Of a stretch of DNA of 64,000 nucleotides, positions 33,686-41,754 are shown one piece after another. The notes under the pieces are model-generated. The model was not told where the DNA came from and searched no databases. It saw nothing but the letters and a program-made list of their open reading frames with translations. Position 1 is the first letter of the stretch. Every line of letters starts with the position of its first letter. The position numbers were made by a program, and so were the translations under genes. Where the stretch lies: positions 620,001 to 684,000 of the forward strand of contig NZ_BAAAFH010000022.1 of the NCBI RefSeq assembly GCF_039523435.1, given 5' to 3'. Source of the DNA: Wandonia haliotis (lineage in GTDB: Bacteria > Bacteroidota > Bacteroidia > Flavobacteriales_D > Crocinitomicaceae).

Positions 33686-34912
33686 CTATGCTACCTTTAA
33701 TTTTGCCAGCTTTGATTTAGAGAATTGTTCCTCTGCATACTGAGCCGTAATCTTTAATTCTTTCATTTCCTCAGATGAAGGTGCTTCAAACATTGCATCA
33801 TTCAGGATCGCTTCACAAATTGACCGCAACCCTCTTGCTCCCAATTTAAATTCAACAGCCTTCTCTACAATGAAATCCAATGCTTCCGATTCGAATGTCA
33901 AACGAATGCCATCTAATTCGAACAAACGAACATATTGTTTAACTAGTGCATTTTTAGGTTCTGTAAGGATCTTTCTGAGACTTGCCGCATCTAGCGGATT
34001 TAAGTAAGTCAAAACCGGAAAACGACCGATTAATTCAGGGATTAACCCGAATGACTTCAAATCTGTCGGATTGATGTATTTCAATAAGTTCTCTCCGTCA
34101 ATTTTCTCGCGATCTGCCGAACTAAAACCTATTGCCTGACTATTTACACGTCGCGCAATAACTTTTTCTATTCCATCGAAAGCTCCACCACAGATAAACA
34201 GTATATTCTTTGTATCAATCTGGATCATCTTCTGCTCAGGATGTTTTCTTCCTCCTTGTGGTGGTACATTTACAACAGAACCTTCCAATAATTTAAGCAG
34301 AGCCTGCTGAACACCTTCTCCCGAAACATCTCTCGTAATAGAAGGATTGTCTGATTTTCTGGCAATCTTATCTATCTCATCAATAAAAACGATTCCTTTT
34401 TCCGCAGCCTTTGGATTGTAATCAGCAGCCTGTAACAAACGCGAAAGAATACTCTCCACATCCTCACCTACGTAACCAGCCTCTGTTAAAACAGTCGCGT
34501 CAGCGATACAAAACGGAACATTTAACATTCGCGCAATTGTTTTGGCCAGTAATGTTTTCCCTGTTCCTGTTCGCCCTACCAAAATGACATTGGACTTTTC
34601 TATCTCCACTTCATTTTTGGAAGGTTTTTGCCCTAATCTCTTGTAGTGATTATACACTGCAACGGATAAAACTTTCTTTGCATCATCCTGACCAATAACA
34701 TAATCCTCTAACGAAGCTTTTATCTCTTTCGGCTTGAGGACATTTACAGGAGCATCATCCTGTTGCGGGTATGCAGCCGTTTCATCTTTTATAATGCTTT
34801 GCGCCTGCGTAATACAGTGATCACAGATGTGTCCTGAAATCCCGGCAATCAAGACATTCACCTGACTTCTTGATCGTCCGCAGAACGAACATGTGGTTTC
34901 TTTTTTTGACAT
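33686..34912 (-). CDS. clpX: ATP-dependent Clp protease ATP-binding subunit ClpX
   Basis: A 408-residue AAA+ unfoldase that feeds substrates to ClpP. N-terminal zinc-binding domain CSFCGRS...CDHC (residues ~8-33), Walker A LVGRTGTGKTLLAK, Walker B GIVFIDEIDKIARK, pore/ClpX-specific SITRDVSGEGVQQALLKLLEG, the ClpP-docking IGF loop in SQAIGFSS, sensor-2 region GARGLRSICEAIL. Length and order are normal. It follows clpP by 75 bp, but a strong terminator-like hairpin occupies that gap. Confidence 0.97.
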   Translation of the reverse strand: MSKKETTCSFCGRSRSQVNVLIAGISGHICDHCITQAQSIIKDETAAYPQQDDAPVNVLKPKEIKASLEDYVIGQDDAKKVLSVAVYNHYKRLGQKPSKNEVEIEKSNVILVGRTGTGKTLLAKTIARMLNVPFCIADATVLTEAGYVGEDVESILSRLLQAADYNPKAAEKGIVFIDEIDKIARKSDNPSITRDVSGEGVQQALLKLLEGSVVNVPPQGGRKHPEQKMIQIDTKNILFICGGAFDGIEKVIARRVNSQAIGFSSADREKIDGENLLKYINPTDLKSFGLIPELIGRFPVLTYLNPLDAASLRKILTEPKNALVKQYVRLFELDGIRLTFESEALDFIVEKAVEFKLGARGLRSICEAILNDAMFEAPSSEEMKELKITAQYAEEQFSKSKLAKLKVA

Positions 34913-34928
34913 ATAGTTTTAATCCTGA

Positions 34929-34968
34929 CAAAAAAGGTCATACGTCAGCGACGTTTGACCCTTTTTCT
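34929..34968 (-). terminator. Intrinsic terminator/attenuator in the clpX leader
   Basis: On the minus strand AAAAAGGGTCAAACGTC-GCT-GACGTATGACCTTTTTT forms a long stem (5 bp, one A-A mismatch, then 5 bp, a wobble, then A-T pairs) ending in six T's, only 16 nt before the clpX ATG. A good promoter (34978-35009) lies upstream of it. Confidence 0.85.
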
Positions 34969-34977
34969 AATTTTCTG

Positions 34978-35009
34978 CAAAGATAGTCTATTTTGAATTG
35001 CGAAGCAAA
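34978..35009 (-). promoter_or_regulatory. Promoter at the clpP end reading toward clpX
   Basis: Minus-strand TTTG (35009-35006), 20-nt spacer, TATCTTTG (34985-34978): both elements fit the consensus. It overlaps the end of clpP and sits just before the leader hairpin. Confidence 0.6.
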
Positions 35010-35656
35010 ACCTCATCTACCATTCCATAGTCTTTTGCTTCCTGCGCAGTCATCCAGTAATCCCGATCCGAATCAGCATATACTTTATCGTACTCCTGCT
35101 TACTGTGAGTAGCAATGATATCGTATAATTCTTTCTTCAACTTCAGAATCTCACGTGCAGTAATTTCAATATCTGAAGCTTGTCCCTGGGCTCCTCCTAA
35201 AGGCTGGTGAATCATTACGCGAGAGTGCTTCAAAGCGGAACGTTTCCCATCTGCACCTGCACACAATAATACTGCCCCCATCGAAGCTGCAATTCCTGTA
35301 CAAATCGTTGCCACATCACACTGAATGTATTGCATCGTGTCATAAATCCCCAAGCCTGCGTAAACAGAACCTCCCGGAGAATTCAGGTAAATCTGAATAT
35401 CTTTCTTAGCATCTACAGACTCCAAAAACAACAACTGAGCTGTAATGATATTTGCCACCTGATCATTAATTCCCGTACCTAGAAAAATGATGCGATCCAT
35501 CATCAGGCGCGAGAACACATCCATCTGAGCAACATTCAGTTGACGCTCTTCAATGATATAAGGAGTGAGCGAGGATTCAATATAACTATCCAGGTGCATA
35601 CTGCTGATTCCCTGGTGCTTTGTTGCGTATTTTTTAAATTCATTCTGGTCAAACAT
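34988..35656 (-). CDS. clpP: ATP-dependent Clp protease proteolytic subunit
   Basis: A 222-residue serine protease that forms a 14-mer with ClpX. Catalytic Ser in TGIAASMGAVLL, His in SRVMIHQPLGG, and Asp in the C-terminal DSDRDYW region; IYLNSPGGSVYAGLGIYDTM is the substrate-binding strand. The N-terminus begins some 25 residues before the family core, consistent with a short propeptide. It lies between tig and clpX. Confidence 0.97.
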   Translation of the reverse strand: MFDQNEFKKYATKHQGISSMHLDSYIESSLTPYIIEERQLNVAQMDVFSRLMMDRIIFLGTGINDQVANIITAQLLFLESVDAKKDIQIYLNSPGGSVYAGLGIYDTMQYIQCDVATICTGIAASMGAVLLCAGADGKRSALKHSRVMIHQPLGGAQGQASDIEITAREILKLKKELYDIIATHSKQEYDKVYADSDRDYWMTAQEAKDYGMVDEVLLRNSK

Positions 35657-35683
35657 ATCTCTTCTGTTTTAGTTCAATTGGGT

Positions 35684-35716
35684 TAAAGATAAACATTCTG
35701 AAGCTTTCTCCGACAA
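35684..35716 (-). promoter_or_regulatory. Possible clpP promoter
   Basis: Minus-strand TTG (35716-35714), 22-nt spacer, TATCTTTA (35691-35684), one base off the -7 consensus. It lies downstream of the tig terminator, where clpP needs a promoter. Confidence 0.4.
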
Positions 35717-35754
35717 CCTGAAGATTCAAATTATTCACCAGAGTCTGCTACCAA

Positions 35755-35783
35755 TAAAAAAGGCCGTACAATACAGTACGACC
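35755..35783 (-). terminator. Intrinsic terminator after tig
   Basis: On the minus strand GGTCGTAC-TGTATT-GTACGGCC (one mismatch) is followed by TTTTTTATT, 26 nt after the trigger factor stop. Confidence 0.85.
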
Positions 35784-35808
35784 CTTAAAACCTAAGCTAA
35801 GCTTTTAT

Positions 35809-37164
35809 TTAATTTCCCTGAGCCAGCTTAACAAACTCATCGTAGGAAACTTCTTTTTCGTTCAATTTCACAATTCCTTTGAACAGTTCTGTTAGTTTGC
35901 GTTCAGCCAACATATCGTATACACGATTTGCTTCTTCCTGATTGGCTAAAACCTTTCTGGCAGACTCTGTCAATTCATTATCTTCAGGAGCAGGAATACC
36001 GTACTGTGCATATTGAGAAACAAGTAATGATTTTGTAAACTCTAATGCTTCATCCGGGTTAATTTTCACTTCATTATCCTTAAATAATTTCCCCTGAATC
36101 AACTGCCATCTCAGACCTTTAGCGTACTCATCGTACTCTGCTTCAATCTGCTCATCAGTAATTTCTTTCTGATTTGACATCTTGATCCATCGCTTAAGAA
36201 ACTCATCAGGCAAAGCCATTTCTGTCTTTTCTATCAGATGATCATACACTTTACGTGTAAACAAACGGTCGCTATCACCATCAAACATACCGTTCATATC
36301 ATTAGAGATACGCTCGCGCATTTCCGCTTCTGACTTTACTTCACCCTCACCAAAAAGTTTGTCAAACAACTCCTGATTCAGTTCTGCCATTTCCATTTTA
36401 CGAATCTCATTGATCGTAAACTGGAATTTATCGTTTAGATTAGGAAGGTCTTCCTTCGTTACTCCCAACATAGCAGCAAGATCAGCTTCACCTTTTGCCA
36501 ACTTAGCAGGATCAACAACTAATTTATCTCCTACTTTTTTACCTTTCAGCTCTTTCAAAGTAGCTTTATCTTCTACAAATTCAATACTTACTGTAGAAGA
36601 ATTCATTACACCACCTTCTTTGATCTCTCCGTTTTCGTCCAACTCAACAAACTGACCCAGCACTAATTCCGTACCTGTCACTTCTTCTCCGGCGATCAAT
36701 TTACCGTAACGACGACGCAAATCATCAATCTGCTGATCTACTAATTTGTCATCTGTCTTTACTTTAACGTAGTCAAACTTGTTACGTCCTGAAAGCTTAA
36801 TTTCAAACTCAGGTGTAAGTCCGATTTCGTATTGAAACTCAAAATCCGAAGGATTATCCCAATCACCTTTTACTTCAGCATCATACTTTGGAATCGGATT
36901 CCCCAATATCTCTACCTTTTCAGCATTCAGGTAATTGTAAAGAGCTTCGTTTACCGTTTTATTCAATTCTTCAGCTAACACCCCTTTACCGTATTGCTTT
37001 TTCACAAGCCCCATAGGAACTTTTCCTTTACGGAATCCCGGAATATTAGCGCGTTTTCTATAATCTTCAAGTGCTTTCTCTACTTTCCCCAGATAATCTT
37101 CAGGAGCAATCTGCACTTTCAAAACTGCGTTTAGCGCATCAACGTTTTCACGAATTACATTCAT
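35809..37164 (-). CDS. tig: Trigger factor
   Basis: A 451-residue ribosome-associated chaperone and peptidyl-prolyl isomerase. The ribosome-binding signature is intact (NIPGFRKGKVPMGLVKKQYG, ~40-60), with LTPEFEIKLSG, a PPIase-like middle and a helical C-terminal chaperone domain. ATG at 37164 gives the normal start MNVIRENVDALNAVLKV; the frame stays open through the tRNA gene upstream, which is coincidental. Expected partner of the adjacent clpP and clpX in protein quality control. The PPIase region is divergent, as usual in Bacteroidota. Confidence 0.95.
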   Translation of the reverse strand: MNVIRENVDALNAVLKVQIAPEDYLGKVEKALEDYRKRANIPGFRKGKVPMGLVKKQYGKGVLAEELNKTVNEALYNYLNAEKVEILGNPIPKYDAEVKGDWDNPSDFEFQYEIGLTPEFEIKLSGRNKFDYVKVKTDDKLVDQQIDDLRRRYGKLIAGEEVTGTELVLGQFVELDENGEIKEGGVMNSSTVSIEFVEDKATLKELKGKKVGDKLVVDPAKLAKGEADLAAMLGVTKEDLPNLNDKFQFTINEIRKMEMAELNQELFDKLFGEGEVKSEAEMRERISNDMNGMFDGDSDRLFTRKVYDHLIEKTEMALPDEFLKRWIKMSNQKEITDEQIEAEYDEYAKGLRWQLIQGKLFKDNEVKINPDEALEFTKSLLVSQYAQYGIPAPEDNELTESARKVLANQEEANRVYDMLAERKLTELFKGIVKLNEKEVSYDEFVKLAQGN

Positions 37165-37230
37165 TTCAACACAAATATGGTTAAATAAAAAATGGTATAA
37201 GAGGCGAACCGATCTTATACCATTAAATCG

Positions 37231-37312
37231 TGCGGGTGGAGGGACTCGAACCCCCACGCCGTGAAGCACTAGATCCTAAGTCTAGCGTGTCTACCAATTT
37301 CACCACACCCGC
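37231..37312 (-). tRNA. tRNA-Leu (anticodon UAG)
   Basis: Minus strand: acceptor GCGGGTG pairs with CACCCGC, followed by discriminator A; no CCA is encoded. The anticodon stem CTAGA/TCTAG encloses loop CTTAGGA, anticodon TAG (37278-37276). A long variable arm (TGCTTCACGGCG) and GGTTCGAGTCC T-arm fit a class II tRNA-Leu reading CUA/CUN. Confidence 0.96.
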
Positions 37313-37345
37313 AATAAACAAAGACCTTTAACCCGTTTGGGACTG

Positions 37346-37374
37346 CAAAGATAACGTTTTTTTGAATCTCCAAA
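37346..37374 (-). promoter_or_regulatory. Promoter for tRNA-Leu
   Basis: Minus-strand TTTG (37374-37371), 17-nt spacer, TATCTTTG (37353-37346), a full consensus match 33 nt before the tRNA 5' end. It may also drive tig, as no terminator separates them. Confidence 0.65.
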
Positions 37375-37556
37375 CAATTTTTTCATTTTTTTTTACTCTT
37401 TTTTTATTCGTCCGATGAAGCGACTCCGGCATGCATAAGTGCCTCAACCCGGACACTCAATCTAAAACGCTATTTATCAACAGGAAATCACTTATTTTAT
37501 CCACCTATGAATAAAAAATGTATCTGACAAGATTTTCATAAGCAAGGTTTCATTGT

Positions 37557-37564
37557 TACCTTTG
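37557..37564 (+). promoter_or_regulatory. Probable -7 box for the 37582 gene
   Basis: TACCTTTG matches TAnnTTTG, with TTTT (37533-37536) 20 nt upstream in place of TTTG. The start codon is 18 nt downstream, giving a very short leader. The 240 bp between the tRNA and this box show nothing else. Confidence 0.5.
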
Positions 37565-37581
37565 TCGGAAAAACAGATAGA

Positions 37582-38475
37582 ATGTTATCAATTGATCCAA
37601 AATCACTCCCTGTACCTCAACTCCATGGCTACTTATTAGGAGCCATCGGACCTCGTCCGATAGCTTTTGCCAGCACGATTGACGAAAATGGTCATAATAA
37701 TCTGGCTCCTTTTAGCTTCTTCAATGTTTTCAGTGCAAATCCCCCGGTACTTATATTTTCTCCGGCACGTAGTGGAAGAACAAATGAAACAAAAGACACG
37801 TATAACAATGTTAAACGTATTCCGGAATGCGTGATCAATATTGTCAGTTATGATATGGTACACCAAATGAGTCTGGCAAGCTCTCCTTATTCTCCCGAGA
37901 TTGATGAGTTTGTAAAGTCCGGATTCACTCCGCTTCCTTCCGAAACGGTTCAGCCAATGCGTGTAGCAGAGTCCCCTGTTCAGTTTGAGTGTAAAGTAAC
38001 AGAGGTGAAAGAACTTGGTGAAGGTGGGGGAGCCGGGAACCTTGTAATTTGTGAAGTAACACGCATACATATCAATGAGAAAGTTTTGGATGAGAATGGG
38101 AAAATTGATCAATTAAAGATCGATCTGGTTTCACGAATGGGAGGAAACTGGTACTGCAGAGCAGATAAAAACTCGATGTTTGAAGTTCAAAAACCCCTCA
38201 CAACCATAGGGATAGGATTTGATAATCTTCCGGATGACATCCGCAACAGCGCTATACTCACAGGAAACGATCTTGGCATTCTGGCAAATGTGGAAGAACT
38301 CCCGAATGAGACAGATGTAAACGAGTATAAACTCATTGAATTAAGCGATTTGTTCGTAAAATTAGAAGACAATCCTATTGAACTCGAGAAAGAATTGCAT
38401 AAATTAGCACAATCCTTATTAAAAGAGAATAAAGTAGCAGAAGCCTGGAAAACGCTTTTGTCTTTCAATAATTAA
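37582..38475 (+). CDS. Flavin reductase-like FMN-binding protein
   Basis: A 297-residue protein whose first ~200 residues form the split-barrel flavin reductase fold: GPRPIAFASTIDENGHNNLAPFSFF is the classic FMN-binding start, then PPVLIFSPARSGRTNETKDT and ECVINIVSYDMV. The last ~90 residues (helical, acidic, ending AWKTLLSFNN) are an extension of unknown role common in this phylum's homologues. Probably an FMN-using oxidoreductase; substrate unknown. The DUF3127 gene follows 22 bp later, likely co-transcribed. Confidence 0.85.
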   Translation: MLSIDPKSLPVPQLHGYLLGAIGPRPIAFASTIDENGHNNLAPFSFFNVFSANPPVLIFSPARSGRTNETKDTYNNVKRIPECVINIVSYDMVHQMSLASSPYSPEIDEFVKSGFTPLPSETVQPMRVAESPVQFECKVTEVKELGEGGGAGNLVICEVTRIHINEKVLDENGKIDQLKIDLVSRMGGNWYCRADKNSMFEVQKPLTTIGIGFDNLPDDIRNSAILTGNDLGILANVEELPNETDVNEYKLIELSDLFVKLEDNPIELEKELHKLAQSLLKENKVAEAWKTLLSFNN

Positions 38476-38497
38476 CCCGTAAAACACGAAAAGTTAT

Positions 38498-38869
38498 ATG
38501 TATACATTAGTAGGAAACATCAAAGTCATTAATGACACGCAGGTTATTTCAGAAAAATTCAGAAAAAGAGAATTTGTTGTTACGGACAATTCCGGACAAT
38601 ACCCTCAGGATGTTTTGTTTCAATTAACACAAGACAAAACCGATTTGCTTAATGACATGCAGCTCAATGAGATGGTTTCCGTTTCTTTCTTTATCCGCGG
38701 AAGAGAGTGGACCAGCCCTTCCGGTGAGGTGCGCTATTTCAACTCTCTTGATGTATGGAAAATTGAAAAACAAAGCGGAGGAATGCCAACTCCACAAGAT
38801 ATGTCTCCAGCTTCTTCGGATAGTGCTGAGACGTTTGTAGAAGAAGGAGACGACGACCTTCCATTCTAG
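38498..38869 (+). CDS. DUF3127 OB-fold protein with SSB-like acidic tail
   Basis: A 123-residue protein. The core (VGNIKVINDTQVISEKFRKR, then RYFNSLDVWKIE) is the DUF3127 domain, an OB-fold-like unit widespread in Bacteroidota. After a Ser/Pro-rich linker it ends in EEGDDDLPF, the same kind of acidic tip that single-stranded DNA-binding proteins use to recruit repair and replication proteins. A nucleic-acid role is therefore a reasonable inference but unproven. A strong UUCG-loop terminator follows. Confidence 0.85.
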   Translation: MYTLVGNIKVINDTQVISEKFRKREFVVTDNSGQYPQDVLFQLTQDKTDLLNDMQLNEMVSVSFFIRGREWTSPSGEVRYFNSLDVWKIEKQSGGMPTPQDMSPASSDSAETFVEEGDDDLPF

Positions 38870-38891
38870 TTACAGGAATTTATTTATCTTC

Positions 38892-38927
38892 AACACCTGG
38901 TTATTTCGATAATCAGGTGTTTTTTTT
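38892..38927 (+). terminator. Intrinsic terminator immediately before the atoE start
   Basis: AACACCTGGTTAT and ATAATCAGGTGTT pair almost fully around a TTCG tetraloop, followed by eight T's. It ends the DUF3127 gene, yet the T-tract lies only 6 nt before the atoE ATG at 38934. Confidence 0.92.
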
Positions 38928-38933
38928 GAGCCT

Positions 38934-40310
38934 ATGACGAATTTTCTTCAGAAGTATGTTCCCTCTCCTTTCAGTATTGCTATTTTACTGACGCTGTTCA
39001 CATTTATCATGGCTCTTTTACTCACCCGTCCGGAACATACGGGAATAATGGAATACACAGGGAAACTAGCAACTGACTGGCAAAAAGGACTTTGGGACAC
39101 TTCCTCCGGTGGACTTTATTTTGGTTTCCAGATGATGTTGATTCTGATTCTGGGACACTGCCTTGCCTTAACTCCTTTTGTTGCCCGAATACTAAATAAA
39201 CTGCTGATTTATTGTACCGACAGCGCAACAAGTGCTTTTACTGTCGCTTTGGCAACCATGTTGGTCAGTTATTTCAACTGGGGAATGGGATTAGTTTTCG
39301 GAGCTTTATTAGCACGTAAAGTCGGAGAGAAATTCAAAAAAAACAACCGCGAACTCAATTATGGATTGATTGGCGCCGCCGCCTATAGTGGAATGTTAAT
39401 CTGGCATGGCGGGATTTCAGGTAGCGCTCCGACAAAAGCAATGGAACCGGACTCAATCACTGCTATGATGACAAATGCAGGTTATCAGGTTTCTAACACA
39501 CTTCCTTCTTCGCTCTCTTTTGAAGAGACTCTACTCTCCCCTTTAAACCTCACTACCGCTTCGGTAATGCTTCTCCTCATTCCCTTCCTGCTGTATTTGG
39601 TCGGAAAGAAAACTCAGTCAGAATCGCTTCCTTTTCTCGATTTAGCAAGTGAAACAAGCTCTACTACCGAATCTACTCCATCAACTCAACTTGATTCTAA
39701 CACCGTATTCGGATCAATCATAGGGATACTGTTTATCCTAACGGCCTTCTGGGTTGCTTATAACTTTAAAGGCTCAACAACACTGGGTTTTATCTCTGTC
39801 AACTTTATTAATTTTACGCTATTAGGTCTATCACTACTCTTACATGGCTCCATCCGTTCCTTTTTGCAGGGAATTAATACCTCTATTTCTGATGGCGCAG
39901 GTATCCTGATCCAGTTTCCATTATATTTTGGGATTATGGGAATTATGAGTGGTTCGGGATTAATACAGGAAATCTCAGATTTTCTCACCTCCACTGCTAC
40001 ACCAACCACTTTTCCCGTTCTTTCTTTTCTGGGGGCTGGAATCGTCAACTTTTTTGTCCCCAGCGGAGGAGGTCAATGGTATATTCAGGGACCTATGCTT
40101 CTTCAATCCGCACAGGAACTGGGAGTAAGCATTCCTAAAACCGTTATGGCGTTATCGTACGGTGACCAATGGACAAATATGCTGCAACCTTTTTGGGCAC
40201 TCCCACTTCTGGGAATTACAAAACTGAAAGCGGGAGAAATTCTTCCCTATACCCTATTGCTGTTTGTTGTTGGTGGAATTGTTTTTATTTCCGCACTCCT
40301 TATCTTTTAG
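38934..40310 (+). CDS. atoE: Short-chain fatty acid transporter, AtoE-like
   Basis: A 458-residue inner-membrane protein with about 10-12 hydrophobic helices. It aligns by eye with E. coli AtoE throughout: VPSPFSIAILLTLFTFIMAL, FQMMLILILGHCLALTP, YFNWGMGLVFGALLARKVGE, the Gly-rich HGGISGSAP and the re-entrant-like FFVPSGGGQWYIQGPML, YGDQWTNMLQPFWALP. It should import acetoacetate or short-chain fatty acids. The start codon is immediately after a terminator, so its transcription is puzzling. It overlaps the convergent methyltransferase gene by 4 bp. Confidence 0.92.
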   Translation: MTNFLQKYVPSPFSIAILLTLFTFIMALLLTRPEHTGIMEYTGKLATDWQKGLWDTSSGGLYFGFQMMLILILGHCLALTPFVARILNKLLIYCTDSATSAFTVALATMLVSYFNWGMGLVFGALLARKVGEKFKKNNRELNYGLIGAAAYSGMLIWHGGISGSAPTKAMEPDSITAMMTNAGYQVSNTLPSSLSFEETLLSPLNLTTASVMLLLIPFLLYLVGKKTQSESLPFLDLASETSSTTESTPSTQLDSNTVFGSIIGILFILTAFWVAYNFKGSTTLGFISVNFINFTLLGLSLLLHGSIRSFLQGINTSISDGAGILIQFPLYFGIMGIMSGSGLIQEISDFLTSTATPTTFPVLSFLGAGIVNFFVPSGGGQWYIQGPMLLQSAQELGVSIPKTVMALSYGDQWTNMLQPFWALPLLGITKLKAGEILPYTLLLFVVGGIVFISALLIF

Positions 40311-40846
40311 ACAATTTTTCGGATCAATTCCCAAAGAACGATTCCGGCAGAAACCGATACATTGAAGGAATGTTTCGTTCCAAACTGAGGAATTTCTACC
40401 ACTTCATCACAACAATCAACTACTTCCTGCTGTACTCCATCTACCTCGTTTCCAAAAATAAGCGCAACCGGTTCTTTCCCGTTCCATTCCAATGTCTGTA
40501 ACATCGTAGTTTGTTCCGTTTGTTCCAAGACCAGAGTACGCACTCCTTCTGACTTCAGTTGGTGAATCGTATCAACAGTCGACTGAGCATACTCCCACTC
40601 GACCGTTTCTGTAGCTCCCAATGCTGTTTTATGAATATCTCTGTGTGGTGGTTTTGCTGTAATACCGCAGAGAAAAATTTTCTGAACATTAAATGCATCT
40701 CCTGTTCTGAAAAATGTACCAACATTATTCAGGCTACGGATATTATCCAAAACAAGAATAACAGGAAATTTATCCTGCTCTTTGAATTCCTCGTTAGAAA
40801 CCCTTCCCAGCTCCCACAATTTCAATTTCCTGTTTTGGTTATCCAT
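40307..40846 (-). CDS. SpoU/TrmH-family RNA 2'-O-methyltransferase
   Basis: A 179-residue SPOUT enzyme. The three family motifs are present: motif 1 NIRSLNNVGTFFRTGDAF, motif 2 PVALIFGNEVDGVQ and motif 3 IPQFGTKHSFNVSVSAGIVL, which form the trefoil-knot SAM site. There is only a short N-terminal extension and no L30e-like domain, as in TrmH-like tRNA enzymes (for example TrmL). The target nucleoside cannot be assigned. It converges with atoE, the stop codons overlapping. Confidence 0.92.
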   Translation of the reverse strand: MDNQNRKLKLWELGRVSNEEFKEQDKFPVILVLDNIRSLNNVGTFFRTGDAFNVQKIFLCGITAKPPHRDIHKTALGATETVEWEYAQSTVDTIHQLKSEGVRTLVLEQTEQTTMLQTLEWNGKEPVALIFGNEVDGVQQEVVDCCDEVVEIPQFGTKHSFNVSVSAGIVLWELIRKIV

Positions 40847-40909
40847 CCGATTTCATTTTTGACAAAAATAAAGAAAGTGAACAGAACTTAACAAGCAAAG
40901 AAATTTAGA

Positions 40910-41500
40910 TTAATCTCTATCATCTCCGTAATACTCCTCTATACAAACCGTACAACCATCAACCCGATTCTGATATCCTCTAAGATGAAGACTCTCATCA
41001 ATACACTTCAGGAAACCTTCCATTTCAGGAATATCTTTTTTATATGTCAGAACCCGATTTATCACATGTATATCACTTTCCAAATTATCCGAATAATAGA
41101 TTACATCTGTCGATCTGGTTGTTTTCATTCCCTCTCCGTCAAGATAATTCAAAAACATATATCCATCATTGTAAAAAATTAAATCGCTAATCTTCACAAT
41201 CGTTACCGGAAGTCTTTTCGCCATTCTAAACACTACGTTACCTACACGAAAACCCCATAACTCATCATGTTTTAATGGATATTTTATTTCAACCCCATCT
41301 TTTTTGACAAACAAAATATTCTTGTTAGAAACTAAGTCATTCGTCCATTTATGTGACTCATATTCTCCTATGAATTCTCCCTTATCATTTTGTGCATCTT
41401 CAAAGGTCTTGTAGACATAAACCTCTCGATCTAGTTCTTTATAATCTTGTCCGAATGCTACCCCGTAAAAAAACATCAAAAAAATGATAAGTACTCTCAT
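40910..41500 (-). CDS. Secreted hypothetical protein (196 aa)
   Basis: It begins with a signal peptide (MRVLIIFLMFFYGVAFGQ). The rest is a charged, aromatic-rich sequence without a family I recognise; HDELWGFRVGNVVFRMA and ISDLIFYNDGYMFLNYL look like beta strands and resemble parts of other Bacteroidota surface hypotheticals. The C-terminus has three Cys (LKCIDE, GCTVCIEEYYG). It lies 63 bp from the methyltransferase gene and its leader carries a good -7 box (41571-41578). Confidence 0.65.
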   Translation of the reverse strand: MRVLIIFLMFFYGVAFGQDYKELDREVYVYKTFEDAQNDKGEFIGEYESHKWTNDLVSNKNILFVKKDGVEIKYPLKHDELWGFRVGNVVFRMAKRLPVTIVKISDLIFYNDGYMFLNYLDGEGMKTTRSTDVIYYSDNLESDIHVINRVLTYKKDIPEMEGFLKCIDESLHLRGYQNRVDGCTVCIEEYYGDDRD

Positions 41501-41570
41501 GTTGATTTTATATTTAGATTTTGTTTACTTCCTGCACCAAAAACAGCTTTTTCGGTAAATTGAAAGGGCG

Positions 41571-41578
41571 CAAAGATA
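41571..41578 (-). promoter_or_regulatory. Probable -7 box for the 40910-41500 gene
   Basis: Minus-strand TATCTTTG, an exact TAnnTTTG, about 70 nt before the start codon; no matching -33. The rest of 41501-41754 holds only a possible mutS -7 box, TACATTTA (about 41729-41736). Confidence 0.45.
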
Positions 41579-41754
41579 AACTATTTATCAACTTGCCACT
41601 TCCTACTTCTATATATTCCTGCTCAATGACAAGAGGCACCTTGTCCCTAAAGAATAAAATTTGGAACTGTTCATAATTATTGAAAAGTCCCCTGATCGTA
41701 AATTGGCTGTTTTTCGGGTTTATTTTACATTTACGATTCTAAAAAATCACAACA

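Noticed and set aside
37165..37269. N-terminal extension of trigger factor through the tRNA gene
   Set aside because: The open frame is a by-product of the tRNA sequence; the family start is at 37164.
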